Below are positions 27,086 to 36,717 of a stretch of DNA of 64,000 bases, piece by piece (position 1 is the stretch's first letter; every line of letters begins with the position of its first letter). Location of the stretch: the NCBI RefSeq assembly GCF_900168055.1, contig NZ_FUYS01000014.1:38723-102722 (forward strand), in the 5' to 3' direction. Origin of the DNA: Parapedobacter luteus (GTDB lineage: Bacteria; Bacteroidota; Bacteroidia; Sphingobacteriales; Sphingobacteriaceae). The position numbers were made by a program, and so were the translations under genes. The notes beneath the pieces are model-generated. The model saw nothing but the letters and a program-made list of their open reading frames with translations, ran no database searches and was not told where the DNA came from.

Positions 27086-30000
27086 TGTCCAAGGTGAGGC
27101 GGCATGTTATTTTCCTTTTCTTGGCTACGATACATCCAGTAAAACAGCTGAGGAAGTACGGTAAATGAAAGCAGCATACAAACCAGAAGCCCTCCTACAA
27201 TCATAATGGCCAAGGGTTTTTGAATCTCCGATCCCATACCCGTGGAAAGAGCAGCAGGCAGTAAGCCCATCGATCCCATTAAGGCGATCATGACGATAGG
27301 GCGTATGCGGCTGTCCACACCCTGACGGATTGCTTCAGCCAGCGGCAACTTTCTACGCAGCAAATTTTCCTTCATCACCGCAATGAGGATGATGGCGTTG
27401 ATGGTATTGACGCCGAATAAGATGATGAATCCAATGCCCGCCGATATGCCAAATACCGTACCGGTGATCCACAGCGACAGAAACCCGCCAATGAAGGCAA
27501 AAGGGATGGCACCTACGGCCACCAAGGTATCTTTATAGTTGCCGAAGTTAAAGTACAGCAAAAAGAGGATAAGCACCAGCACCACCGGCACAACCACTGC
27601 CAATTGGCGAGTTGCCCGCTCCTTGCTCTCAAATTCGCCTGCCCATTCAATCTTGTTTGTCTTCGGGAGATTTACTTCTGCCGCCACGCGATGTTGGGCT
27701 TCAGCGATGGTGCTTCCCAAATCGCGCCCCTCAATGCTGAAACCTACGCCGATATAACGGCTGCTGCCTTCCCGATAGATGAAAGCGGGGCCGGTATGAA
27801 AACCAATGGTAGCTATCTCACGTAAAGGGACGGACTTGCCATCCATCGTAGGAATCAAAATGTTGCCTATCTTTTCCTCATCATCACGATATTCACGCTG
27901 GAAGCGGAGCCGCACATCAAATATCCGTTCGTTTTCGTAGAATTGTGTAGCTGCCTGCCCGCCAATGGCCATCGCCACCACAGCCTGTACATCAGCGGTA
28001 TTAACGGCATAGCGAGCCATCTTATGGTCATGCAGTTGAATACGCAATTCTGGCAGCCCGATATTCTTGTATACTTTTAGGTCCGTGATGCCCGGGACGG
28101 TACTAAGCACCCTTTCGACCTGACCGGCGTAGTCTTCCAGTTGATAGAGATCTTCGCCGAAAATCTTGACGACCAACGAGCTTTTTACGCCAGCTACATA
28201 TTCTTCCACATTGTCTTGGATGGGCTGGCTGAATCCAAAGTTAATGCCTGGGTAGGACTCCAACTCCTTACGCATTTCGCCAAGCAGTTGTTCTTTGCTG
28301 ATGCGCCGCTGCCATTCCCCTTCGGGATGGAGCTGGATGTGAAACTCAATGTTGAAGAATCCCGTTGGATCTGTACCGTCGTTAGGCCTGCCGGTCTGGC
28401 TCATCACGAACTTCACCTCATCAAATGTCCGCAGCTTTCGCCTCATTTCTTGGGCCAGGCGTACGGACTCATCCAAGTTGACGCTATTGGGCAGGGTAGC
28501 CCGCACATAGATGGCACCCTCGTTGAGATTGGGAATAAATTCCGAGCCATAGAATAAAAAGCGTACGATGCAGACGACCAAAAGCAGGGCAAACCCACAC
28601 AGGGTAAGCCATCGCCGACGTTGGCTCCACGCAAACAGCCACGAGGCCCCGTGGTGAAATGCTTTGGAGATCAAGTTTTCCTTTTCCCGTATATTCTTGC
28701 GAAGTAGCGCCTTGCACATGGCCGGCACGTAGGTCAGACTGAGGATAAGCGAACCCAACAAGGCATACCCGAGCGTAAAGGCCAAGGGCGAGAACATTTT
28801 GCCTTCCACCTTCTGGAAGGAAAAGATCGGTAACAGGGCTACGATGAGAATGAGTTGCGCAAAAAACACATAAGTAGCCACACTCGCTACACTTTTCTTG
28901 ATAATGCCCAGTTTGATGGAGCTATTGAACCGCTCCATACCAACCAGTTCGGCGCGCTTTTGCATCCCTACAAAGACGCTCTCTACAATGACCAGCGTAC
29001 CTTCCAATAGGAGCCCGAAATCCAAAGCCCCCATCGAAATGAGGTTGGCAGGTAAGCCTTGAATACGCAACATAATGATGGCGAAGAGAAATGCCAAGGG
29101 GATAACGGAAGCCACAATGACCGTGGTGCGCCAATTGAAGAGAAAAATGAACACAATAACGGAGACCAACACAATGCCCTCAAGCAAATTTTTGCTCACC
29201 GTATTCACGGTAGCACCTACCAACTCCGTACGATCAATAAACGGCTCGATATGGACATTCACAGGCAGAATGCGCTCGTTGAGCTCGGTGATTTTTTCTT
29301 TCAATCGGGCGATAACGTCTCCGGGATTTTCACCCCGCAACATGATGACAATACCCTGCACCAAGTCGTCTTCGTCCTGCAAACCCACCTGTCCGAGCCG
29401 GGGCTTGGCCGATATTTCAACTTCGGCCACATGCTTTACCAAAATTGGCGTATTGCCCCGGACCGTGATAAGGATATTTTCAATATCCTCAACTTTGTCG
29501 AGTAGGCCAATACCCCGCACGACATAGGCTTGGTCGCCGCGTTGGATCACATCGCCTCCAACATTGATGTTGCTGTTGCTTACGGCTTCGTATACATCCA
29601 ATGGCGACAGATCGTAATTGACCAACTCCGTGGGGTTGATTTTAACTTCGTAGATTTTTTCCTCCCCGCCGAAGCTGACAACGTCGGCCACACCAGGCAC
29701 GGCCACCAGCTCCCGCTCAATGACCCAATCGTGTATTGCCGTGACTTCTTTAATGGGTAGTTCGCTCTTTACCACATAACGAAAAATCTCTCCCGTGGCG
29801 CCGGAAGGAGGCTCAATATCGGCCGCCGCCCCCTCAGGAAGATCAACACCCTGCAGGCGGTTAGAAGCATACTGCTGCGCATAGAAGTCGTCTACATCGT
29901 CCTCAAAAATGATCGTAACCACCGAAAGGCCAAATAGCGAAATGGAGCGTACTTCTGCCTTGCGGGGGATGGTGTTGACCTCCTTGGATATCGGCAGGGT

Positions 30001-30204
30001 AACGAATTTCTCAACTTCCTCGGCACTACGCCCCGGCCACTGCGTGATGATACGCGCTCGTGTATTGGTCACATCGGGATAAGCTTCGATGGGGGTATGC
30101 ACAAGGCAATAGACTCCCACACCCAATAGCAAGGCGGTAAAGAAAAAGACAATAAATGTATTCTTGAGCGAGAAGGAGACGATACCTTGAACAAATTTCT
30201 TCAT
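27082..30204 (-). CDS. Heavy-metal efflux RND pump, CzcA/CusA family
   Basis: 1040 aa, the inner-membrane proton-driven subunit of a tripartite metal exporter. The N-terminal helix and the porter motif PIEAYPDVTNTRARI are typical of the HME subfamily. The transmembrane-4 proton/metal motif reads ALDFGLLLEG, closest to the CzcA-like group for divalent cations rather than the copper/silver CusA group, though this is an inference. Twelve membrane segments and two large periplasmic loops are visible. It overlaps the upstream adaptor gene by four bases and is the last gene of the locus. Confidence 0.94.
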   Translation of the reverse strand: MKKFVQGIVSFSLKNTFIVFFFTALLLGVGVYCLVHTPIEAYPDVTNTRARIITQWPGRSAEEVEKFVTLPISKEVNTIPRKAEVRSISLFGLSVVTIIFEDDVDDFYAQQYASNRLQGVDLPEGAAADIEPPSGATGEIFRYVVKSELPIKEVTAIHDWVIERELVAVPGVADVVSFGGEEKIYEVKINPTELVNYDLSPLDVYEAVSNSNINVGGDVIQRGDQAYVVRGIGLLDKVEDIENILITVRGNTPILVKHVAEVEISAKPRLGQVGLQDEDDLVQGIVIMLRGENPGDVIARLKEKITELNERILPVNVHIEPFIDRTELVGATVNTVSKNLLEGIVLVSVIVFIFLFNWRTTVIVASVIPLAFLFAIIMLRIQGLPANLISMGALDFGLLLEGTLVIVESVFVGMQKRAELVGMERFNSSIKLGIIKKSVASVATYVFFAQLILIVALLPIFSFQKVEGKMFSPLAFTLGYALLGSLILSLTYVPAMCKALLRKNIREKENLISKAFHHGASWLFAWSQRRRWLTLCGFALLLVVCIVRFLFYGSEFIPNLNEGAIYVRATLPNSVNLDESVRLAQEMRRKLRTFDEVKFVMSQTGRPNDGTDPTGFFNIEFHIQLHPEGEWQRRISKEQLLGEMRKELESYPGINFGFSQPIQDNVEEYVAGVKSSLVVKIFGEDLYQLEDYAGQVERVLSTVPGITDLKVYKNIGLPELRIQLHDHKMARYAVNTADVQAVVAMAIGGQAATQFYENERIFDVRLRFQREYRDDEEKIGNILIPTMDGKSVPLREIATIGFHTGPAFIYREGSSRYIGVGFSIEGRDLGSTIAEAQHRVAAEVNLPKTNKIEWAGEFESKERATRQLAVVVPVVLVLILFLLYFNFGNYKDTLVAVGAIPFAFIGGFLSLWITGTVFGISAGIGFIILFGVNTINAIILIAVMKENLLRRKLPLAEAIRQGVDSRIRPIVMIALMGSMGLLPAALSTGMGSEIQKPLAIMIVGGLLVCMLLSFTVLPQLFYWMYRSQEKENNMPPHLGH

Positions 30205-31286
30205 CCCTTAATCCTTTCATAGATAAGCAAATGGTTTTGGGAGACAACACGCTCACCTGCCTCGAGCCCTTCTTCCACGAAATACCACTGATTGTCGCGC
30301 GCTGCAAACGAAATCCGCCGCAATTGCAGATCGCAATCGCTGTTGTATACGACGGCGAAATACTGGTTGTCATCGAAGATGACCGCATCCGCAGACAGCG
30401 CTACCGCTGTACCGCGGTCCCGCCGCTCGACAGCAATGTCGGCAGACATGCCTGGTTTCAACTTCAAATCATCGTTGCGAATCACTATCCGGGCTTTGAG
30501 CACCCGCTCGTTGTTGTCAAACACTTGAGGAAGCGCTGATATGCGTCCGCGGAATACCTCTCCTGGGTAAGCCAGCGTTCGTATCTCGGCATCCATGTGA
30601 TGCTGTACAAATTGCATGTCCGTGGCATAAACATTGGCAATGACCCATACTTCATCGAGCCCAGACACGGTAAACAGATTGTCCCCGTCGTTGATGGGCA
30701 TACCAGGATTGATATTCTTTTCGACAACGTAGCCGCTGGCCGGCGAGCGAATTTCAAAAACGCCCTGCGCCGGATTGGGATGGAACAGCGCCAAATTAGC
30801 CTCAATGCTCGCAAGCTCAGCGTCCAGTTTCTCGAGAACCGACTTTGCTTGCATGAGATCCCGCTCAGCGGAAATATTATCGTCGTACATGCTGCGTGCG
30901 GCGGTGTATTCCCGTTCGGCCAATTGGCGCTGAGATTGTAGGCTTCTTTTTTCTGCGAGCATGGTATTAAGCTCGGGGCTTTTGATGGTCGCCAGCACCT
31001 GGCCCTGCTTCACGTAGTCGCCGAGGGAAAAATGGGTCTGCACAGCCACGCCCTCTATCCAACTGACGAATTGCACAACCTTATCGGGGTTATACGAGAC
31101 TTCGCCGGTCAGTGTCACATGTTGCGTGATGGTACGCTCGTGCAGGGTATCCAGCACCAGTTCTTGGCGCAGGTTGTCGCTTAGACAGAAGCCTTCCGGC
31201 TTTTCTTCCACGAGTTGCATGCGTCGGCCGCAAGCCATCACGAGCAACAACATTATCCAACTGTATAGTTTTATGGTGTGTATCAT
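30201..31286 (-). CDS. Efflux RND transporter periplasmic adaptor, CzcB/CusB family
   Basis: A lipoprotein (lipobox LVMAC near residue 19) with the membrane-fusion-protein layout: first beta-barrel half, lipoyl half (GEVSYNPDKV, GDYVKQGQVLATIKSPEL), alpha-hairpin coiled coil (about 115-165), second lipoyl half (IRSPASGYVVEKNINPG), and C-terminal barrel (LKPGMSADIAVE). It joins the RND pump to the outer membrane channel. No His/Met-rich metal-binding N-terminus is seen. Gene order channel-adaptor-pump with an overlap to the pump supports coupled expression. Confidence 0.93.
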   Translation of the reverse strand: MIHTIKLYSWIMLLLVMACGRRMQLVEEKPEGFCLSDNLRQELVLDTLHERTITQHVTLTGEVSYNPDKVVQFVSWIEGVAVQTHFSLGDYVKQGQVLATIKSPELNTMLAEKRSLQSQRQLAEREYTAARSMYDDNISAERDLMQAKSVLEKLDAELASIEANLALFHPNPAQGVFEIRSPASGYVVEKNINPGMPINDGDNLFTVSGLDEVWVIANVYATDMQFVQHHMDAEIRTLAYPGEVFRGRISALPQVFDNNERVLKARIVIRNDDLKLKPGMSADIAVERRDRGTAVALSADAVIFDDNQYFAVVYNSDCDLQLRRISFAARDNQWYFVEEGLEAGERVVSQNHLLIYERIKG

Positions 31287-31311
31287 GGTTATATTTTGTT
31301 TATCAAAGCAA

Positions 31312-32619
31312 TTAGGGGAGCTGGTCGCCTACATGGTACCGTAAGGTTTCATATTGGGAAAGCAGTTCAGTATCGGTGTCTAAGAGGATATCCTTGGTAG
31401 CGAGGTAGGCTTCCAAAAAATCCAGGTATTCAAGCAGGCTGATGTGACGCTGCGCAAAACTGTTATGGTAGCCGGCCAGCAGCTTGCCCATATCCTCATC
31501 GTATTGCGCGCCTACATACTCCTTTCGCGCAATAATTGCCAACAGGTCCTTCCACGCTTGGATAGCCATGCCTGCCACTTCATTCTTTTTGTCTTCGGCG
31601 CGCAGACGGCTTTGTTCGAGCCTAGCTTGGGCGGCTTTGATATTACCTTGGTTACGATGAAAAAAGGGGATGTCTATCGATAAGCCCAGGCCAATGAAAT
31701 CGCGCATGATATTTCCCCCGCGATCATAGCCGGCGCTTAATGTAAGATCCGGTACACGCTGGGCCCGCTCGTAGCTCAACTCATGCTCCGCAAAGGTTGC
31801 TCCCAATTCGATAGCGGCCAGCTCGGCACTATGGGCTTGTGCCCACTCCTGCACCGTGCCGGCATCCAACATCTGGATGGCAGCTGTGGGTATTTCCGGC
31901 AGGTGTTCATCTGCCAGTACCAGCATTCCCTGTTGCGGTATTCCCATCAATGTCTTCAACGACCGTTGTGCCACTCCGTTTTCTTTGCGGATGTCATCAA
32001 TAACTTTCATGAGTTCCACTTCGGATGCCTTTAGTCTCATGTACTCACTGCGACTGACATTGCCCTGCGCCACTTGCCGCTCATAGCCGTTAAGTAACCG
32101 TCTTAGCTGGTTGAGTACTTCCTCGTACACCTTCATCCGCTGCTGCGTATTGTAAAGTTGGGCCAGCTGTGACCGGAATTCAACCTTGAGACTTCGCAAC
32201 AAATCCTCAAAGTTCCGTTCGGCAATCGCTGCACCTGTCTCCTCGATAGCTATCATTTTCTTACGCTTGCCCGCAGTCTGGATGAGTTGTTCGATATCCA
32301 CTGCCACCTGCGCATGGTTGCCCCACGTTCCAAATAGGCGACCGAGCGCCTCTGCACCAGCATTGGACCAGAGATTGATCTCGCCGATGGAGAGCGTTGG
32401 GTTGGGCCACAACTTGGCTTGTATTACCTTTGCTTTTGCTTCGTCGATCTCCAGTTTGCCCGCGAGTAATTGCAGGTTGCGCTGCAGAAAAACAGCCTCC
32501 GCTTCTGCACGGCTTATCACCAGCGTGTCAGCAGACGATTGTCCGCGAGCGTCCGCCGTAAGGCAGCATAAGGCTACCACAACCGAATACAAATAGGTTC
32601 TCATGCAATAGCGTCTCAT
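31312..32619 (-). CDS. TolC family outer membrane channel (CzcC-like)
   Basis: 435 aa with a signal peptide ([19 protein letters not shown]) and two OEP repeats rich in long helices (for example [30 protein letters not shown], given here as residues about 50-80; and [17 protein letters not shown] in the second). It forms the outer membrane exit duct of the metal efflux system. Start overlaps the tatA-like stop by four bases. ATG 32604 is an alternative start. Confidence 0.92.
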   Translation of the reverse strand: MRRYCMRTYLYSVVVALCCLTADARGQSSADTLVISRAEAEAVFLQRNLQLLAGKLEIDEAKAKVIQAKLWPNPTLSIGEINLWSNAGAEALGRLFGTWGNHAQVAVDIEQLIQTAGKRKKMIAIEETGAAIAERNFEDLLRSLKVEFRSQLAQLYNTQQRMKVYEEVLNQLRRLLNGYERQVAQGNVSRSEYMRLKASEVELMKVIDDIRKENGVAQRSLKTLMGIPQQGMLVLADEHLPEIPTAAIQMLDAGTVQEWAQAHSAELAAIELGATFAEHELSYERAQRVPDLTLSAGYDRGGNIMRDFIGLGLSIDIPFFHRNQGNIKAAQARLEQSRLRAEDKKNEVAGMAIQAWKDLLAIIARKEYVGAQYDEDMGKLLAGYHNSFAQRHISLLEYLDFLEAYLATKDILLDTDTELLSQYETLRYHVGDQLP

Positions 32620-32810
32620 GAGTGCTGTTCAGTCGGTTGGTCAGCCACGTCCTGACGGGGCGCTTCCTCCTGTCCCCGCTTAAACTCTCGTACACCCTGG
32701 CCAAGGCCTCGCATCAGTTCGGGGATTTTCTTACCGCCGAAGAGCAACAAACAGGCAAAAGTTATTAAAAGTAGCTCTTGCCCGCCGATGCCCATGATGC
32801 CCAACAACAT
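32616..32810 (-). CDS. TatA/E-like twin-arginine translocase subunit
   Basis: One N-terminal transmembrane helix ([18 protein letters not shown]), the conserved [18 protein letters not shown] amphipathic helix, and an acidic tail: the complete TatA plan, 64 aa. The longer reading frame begins with a TTG inside the promoter box, so I chose ATG 32810; ATG 32837 and 32828 are also possible. No tatC is present in the window. It sits at the head of the metal efflux genes and overlaps the TolC-family gene, an unusual partner for a lone Tat component. Confidence 0.85.
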   Translation of the reverse strand: MLLGIMGIGGQELLLITFACLLLFGGKKIPELMRGLGQGVREFKRGQEEAPRQDVADQPTEQHS

Positions 32811-32849
32811 GGTTTTTTCGTAAAACATAATCAGCATTTTGAGTTGCGA

Positions 32850-32857
32850 CAAAAGTA
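32850..32857 (-). promoter_or_regulatory. Promoter -7 box for tatA and the efflux genes
   Basis: TACTTTTG on the minus strand, between the sensor kinase stop (32891) and tatA. It suggests that the pump genes can be transcribed separately from the regulators. No well-spaced TTG upstream. Confidence 0.5.
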
Positions 32858-32890
32858 AAACCGCAACATTAGAAATGCCTTAGAAAGGGG

Positions 32891-34249
32891 TTAAAGTTGA
32901 CTAAAGCCCAATGTGACGGTAGTCCCTCGCCCAATCTCCGATGCCAGGGAAAACGAGACCCCGTTTTGTTTGCAGATAAGTACGGCAAGCGACAGCCCGA
33001 TACCGCTCCCTTTCGTATTGCCCACATTGCTTCCTCGGTAGAATGGTTGATGCACGTGTTTCAATTCTTCGGGAGTGATGCCCGTTCCGTTATCTTGGAC
33101 GGTGAGTTGTAACCATTTGTCCTGTTGGCTAAGCGTTACGACCACGGGATGGCCATTTGCATATTTAACGGCGTTGTCGATCAGATTGTATACCGCCATC
33201 TGCATTTGATTACCATTTCCCTTGGCCAACAGCTTGTCAGGGTTGGGCACCAAAACCTCCACACGCAGTAGCGGCTTGGCCTCCGGCCATTTATCGAAAA
33301 TCCGATCCAATACATTCCATAATAGCTCATCGATGCGGTAAGCCGTGTTGTCTGCTGGATTGTTGCGTAGCCCGGCAAGTATCATGAGGTTGTTGAAGAT
33401 GCGCTCCAATTGCGACACCTGCGCCAATACGGTCTGACTGACTTCTTTGTACTCGGCAGGGGAGCGATCTCTCTGGGCAAAAACCTCGAGATTTCCGGTG
33501 ATGGAAGCCAGCGGGGTCTTGAATTCGTGTGAAACGTAGTTGATGAAATTTTTTTGGATCACAAATGTATCAGCCAAGCGGAGCAGTAATCCATTGAATG
33601 TGCTAACGAGTTCATGCAGCTCATCCTTGGTCTTTGGCAACGTCAATGCGGTTTCAAGATTGTCGGCCTGCAATTGGTTGACCTGATGGATGACGGCAGA
33701 AATGGGCCGGTAGGCTATCCGCGAAAGCCAATAGCTGAGCAGAAAAATAGTTAGCAGGCCTACTGCCAGCGCAATCCCCATCATGAGCAGTAATTGGTTG
33801 CTTTGCGACGCGAAAAAAACATTGCTTGTGGCAACGACCACAACGAAGTCGCCTTGGTTGTCGGGATAGTAGAGGCCGTAATAATAATACCCTCCCGTTT
33901 TGAACCGTACCCGCCCTTCATCCCGAATGCGTTGCAAAGCAGCCGGAACAACCTGTTCCATCGAGTGGCCATTGCCGTACCGGACCCGGTTTGTGCTGTC
34001 GTATACCTTCACATCCGTTTGTTGCATTTCGACTTCGAAATCTGTCCGTATGCGATTGTGCTCACGTGCCGATAATTCGTCCTCTTCCAGATAAAACATG
34101 GCCGACAGTAATCCGGTCTTCTGCAGCTCACTGAAGATAATACGTTCGGAGGAGACATGGAAGGTGTAATAAACCGCAAAGGCCGCAAGTGTAAACACCA
34201 CCCCAAAGGTAAGCGATGAAATGAGCGTGAGCCGGTTACGAATGGTCAT
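32891..34249 (-). CDS. Sensor histidine kinase, CusS-like
   Basis: Layout: transmembrane helix at about 9-30, a periplasmic sensor domain of roughly 120 residues, a second helix at about 155-175, HAMP, HisKA with the phospho-accepting His in YVSHEFKTPLAS, and HATPase_c with N box LIDNAVKYANG, G1 DNGTGI, F box and G2 KGSGIGLSL. All catalytic boxes are intact. The periplasmic part has Tyr-rich GGYYYYGLYY but no obvious Cys/His metal cluster. It follows the response regulator gene by 10 bases and lies next to the efflux genes, which makes metal-triggered control of the pump the likely role. Confidence 0.92.
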   Translation of the reverse strand: MTIRNRLTLISSLTFGVVFTLAAFAVYYTFHVSSERIIFSELQKTGLLSAMFYLEEDELSAREHNRIRTDFEVEMQQTDVKVYDSTNRVRYGNGHSMEQVVPAALQRIRDEGRVRFKTGGYYYYGLYYPDNQGDFVVVVATSNVFFASQSNQLLLMMGIALAVGLLTIFLLSYWLSRIAYRPISAVIHQVNQLQADNLETALTLPKTKDELHELVSTFNGLLLRLADTFVIQKNFINYVSHEFKTPLASITGNLEVFAQRDRSPAEYKEVSQTVLAQVSQLERIFNNLMILAGLRNNPADNTAYRIDELLWNVLDRIFDKWPEAKPLLRVEVLVPNPDKLLAKGNGNQMQMAVYNLIDNAVKYANGHPVVVTLSQQDKWLQLTVQDNGTGITPEELKHVHQPFYRGSNVGNTKGSGIGLSLAVLICKQNGVSFSLASEIGRGTTVTLGFSQL

Positions 34250-34259
34250 ACGGTATGGT

Positions 34260-34940
34260 TTATAAAGGTTCTTTCCAAAGATATCCAGTACCTTTGATTG
34301 TGTGAATGAATTTTACACCCCCGCGCTCTATTTTTGCACGCAAGTACGAAATGTACACGTCTACCACGTTGGTACTGTTGTCATAGTCTATTCCCCATAC
34401 CGCATGCAGTAGCTGCGCACGTGGCAACACCCGGCCCGGATGCTCGAGGAAGTAAAGCAACAGTTTATATTCTTTGGGAGACAATTCAACCCGATCTTCG
34501 CCCAACCGAACGGCGTGCTCGGCTGTATTGACGGTGAGTGAGCCGCTACGATATACCTTACTGTCTGACTGGTGGGCCAATTTGGATCGCCTAACCAAGG
34601 CGTTGATACGAGAAAGCAGCTCCTTGAAGTGGAAAGGCTTCACCAAATAATCGTCGGCTCCGCTGTCCAATGCGTTGACTTTGTCATCGGGGCCATCCAA
34701 TGCGCTTATCACCAGGATGGGAGTCTGATTGCGCCGATAGCGGATAAGCTTGGTGAGCTGCACGCCGTCTATACCGGGTAACATGATATCCATCAGGATC
34801 ACGTCCCAATCGTGCGTGTTTACCAGCTCCCGGGCGGCTTCTGCTGAGGTAGCCAGCGCAGTGCTGTACCCTACTTCTTCCAATCCCTTCACCACAAAAT
34901 CGCTAATGCGGCTATCGTCTTCAATGAGCAGAATATTCAT
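34260..34940 (-). CDS. OmpR-family response regulator, CusR-like
   Basis: 226 aa from ATG 34940. Receiver domain starts NILLIEDDSRISDFV, with the phospho-acceptor Asp in VILMDIMLPG and the conserved Lys in YLVKPFHF. The winged-helix DNA-binding domain follows (LSPKEYKLLLYFLEHPG, NVVDVYISYLRAKIE). Family alignment makes this start certain; a longer frame upstream would run through the promoter. It is the first gene of the regulator pair and probably controls the downstream metal efflux operon. Confidence 0.95.
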   Translation of the reverse strand: MNILLIEDDSRISDFVVKGLEEVGYSTALATSAEAARELVNTHDWDVILMDIMLPGIDGVQLTKLIRYRRNQTPILVISALDGPDDKVNALDSGADDYLVKPFHFKELLSRINALVRRSKLAHQSDSKVYRSGSLTVNTAEHAVRLGEDRVELSPKEYKLLLYFLEHPGRVLPRAQLLHAVWGIDYDNSTNVVDVYISYLRAKIERGGVKFIHTIKGTGYLWKEPL

Positions 34941-34946
34941 TATGGC

Positions 34947-34977
34947 CAAAGTTAGCGTTCGGGATGACCAAATCCAA
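34947..34977 (-). promoter_or_regulatory. Promoter for the response regulator
   Basis: Minus strand TTG at 34977-34975, exactly 20 bases, then TAACTTTG at 34954-34947. The start codon begins 6 bases later, so the mRNA should be leaderless. It is back to back with another -7 box on the plus strand. Confidence 0.7.
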
Positions 34978-34988
34978 TTTTGGCCGTG

Positions 34989-34996
34989 TATATTTG
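34989..34996 (+). promoter_or_regulatory. Promoter -7 box for the broken mutS-family gene
   Basis: TATATTTG lies 4 bases before ATG 35001, again with no room for a leader. No -33 element at the usual distance. Confidence 0.4.
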
Positions 34997-35000
34997 TTGT

Positions 35001-35422
35001 ATGAACGACTTTCATATCGACAAACAAACCCTCGCCGATTTACAATTGTTCAACGAGGGGCGGGCAGCGTATTCGGATGTTTTAACCAAACCGTGACTTA
35101 TGGCGGCGAGGACGCATTGCGCAGCTTGTTCCGTAAGCCACTTGCAGACCGCAGCCAGCTCCAAGCACGTATGGCAACCATCAGGTTCTTGATGGACAAC
35201 TTGGAAAAGCTCACACTGGACAAGACAACAATAGATTTCGTAGATTACTACCTAAAACGTCCCGATCGGCCCATATCTTTTTCGGCATCCCTACCAATAT
35301 AGAGGGGGATCCCCGTGTTTGATTACCGTCTACGCGAAGGAATTACAGACGATCGCATCGGGCTGTGGATATTAGAGAATGAGGGCGTGTTTGCCCTTTT
35401 GGAAACGAACCGCACTAGATGA
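35001..35422 (+). pseudogene. MutS-family mismatch repair ATPase, frameshifted and internally deleted
   Basis: The frame from ATG 35001 reads MNDFHIDKQTLADLQLFNEG, the usual beginning of the short Bacteroidota MutS-like proteins, then goes out of frame in a G-rich run near 35057. The continuation is in another frame (SVFGCFNQTVTYGGEDALR, then FRKPLADRSQLQARM) up to a stop at about 35302. After that, a third piece (FDYRLREGITDDRIGLWILE to the TGA at 35422) matches the very end of the same family. The clamp, Walker A and Walker B regions between them are missing. So only the two ends of the gene remain. The family name rests on my recognition of the motifs. Confidence 0.7.
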
Positions 35423-35437
35423 CAGCTTTTCGTCCCA

Positions 35438-36493
35438 TCACTGGTACTGAATATAAATCGGCTTGGGTACCAAGGCCAGGACCTCTTCGGTAGTCATCAT
35501 TCGATGGGGCGGCCTAATCAGATCATTTTTATAAAAAAATTTAAACCCTGTAAACTGTACCGGCTCTCGGTAGATATAGCTTTGATAAGTGTGTTTCTTA
35601 AGCGCGGGAGCGCCCCACCCATCCATGTCGATGACCAATTGCACCTCGGGCTGCAACTTGATCTGCTGATAGTCCCGGATCATCCCCTGCGTAAAGCGGT
35701 GTATAACAAGCACTTTCGGCGGCAGTCCGTGTGCACGGGCCAGCTCAGCCAGGTGCCGCACAGCAAAGTTGATATCAGCTGATGTGAAGTGGCCTATGCG
35801 CTTTCCGGGAGGCAAATCGTCTTTCATTGAAAACTCCGGATCAATTCCCAGGTGTACATGAGGCATCCGGAGAAATGTATCCAGCCGGGGAACCTCATCA
35901 GCCAAGGTACTGAAACCGACCTGAATATCCAAAAACACCAGAGCATCTCGCTTTTCGGCGATACGAAGTACGGAATCGATCTGGCTAAAAGGCATGCGTG
36001 ACCGATATTTCCCATCCCTGCCCGCGCTACCTTGTGCGGTTACAGCAATATAGTGAAGCGCAGGAATAGCCTCCGTTGCTGGATCAGCTTCATTCCACCG
36101 CGCCACTTCGCTGTCGAGTTTACCCAGCATCTCATCCGGCGGAAGCTCGCCCAGAATGCCCATCCTGCTGGAATACAAATTGCCATAAAACGCCACAATG
36201 CGTTTGTGGGGCAAGATAGCACCCCGTGAAGGTAAAGGTTGAGCAGCGACGGGCCAACGGCCTGTAGAATCGCCATTGGCTAATTCGTGCAGTACCACAT
36301 GATAGGCCGCCGAGTCGACGGCCGTGTACTTGTACTGCCCTGAAGACGCGGTATCAACGGCGTCAACCGCATAGGCCGACAGGGTGTCTGCGGCATATGC
36401 GCTACCACCAACCATAGCCCCGCTGTTGCTGACGGACTGGCACGTCGATAACAGTAGCGCTAAGACCAACGCACTAAAAAGTCTGATTGTCAT
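35438..36493 (-). CDS. Putative lipoprotein of unknown function, possible TIM-barrel glycosidase-like
   Basis: From ATG 36493 the protein starts MTIRLFSALVLALLLSTCQS, a lipoprotein signal with lipobox LSTC. Mature residues contain alternating strands and helices: IVAFYGNLYSSRMGILGELP, ALHYIAVTAQGSAG, ALVFLDIQVGFSTL, HVHLGIDPEFSM, KVLVIHRFTQGMI and VQLVIDMDGWG, a series of beta strands ending in acidic residues that suggests a TIM barrel. I do not recognise the family. ATG 36502 is another start. It is a single leftward gene between the mutS remnant and the DUF5686 gene. Confidence 0.75.
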   Translation of the reverse strand: MTIRLFSALVLALLLSTCQSVSNSGAMVGGSAYAADTLSAYAVDAVDTASSGQYKYTAVDSAAYHVVLHELANGDSTGRWPVAAQPLPSRGAILPHKRIVAFYGNLYSSRMGILGELPPDEMLGKLDSEVARWNEADPATEAIPALHYIAVTAQGSAGRDGKYRSRMPFSQIDSVLRIAEKRDALVFLDIQVGFSTLADEVPRLDTFLRMPHVHLGIDPEFSMKDDLPPGKRIGHFTSADINFAVRHLAELARAHGLPPKVLVIHRFTQGMIRDYQQIKLQPEVQLVIDMDGWGAPALKKHTYQSYIYREPVQFTGFKFFYKNDLIRPPHRMMTTEEVLALVPKPIYIQYQ

Positions 36494-36717
36494 CTTATCC
36501 ATTGCCACAAATAAACACAAAACGGCGGCTTGTTTGATACCTTGAGGCAAAATAATCCGAAAGCGCACCCATGGCGAGATGACGGTCATTACAGAAACCG
36601 AACTTTTGTACTAAACATGCTCAACAAATTGTATCTTGGGCAAGTTTAAAACCGTTAAGTATACGTTGGACGAAAGGCGTCAATGGGGTATTTATGAGCA
36701 GAGCATGCAGCAGTGTT

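Noticed and set aside
34941..35027. 29-residue N-terminal extension of the response regulator
   Set aside because: The extension runs through the -33/-7 promoter, and the receiver domain starts right at ATG 34940.
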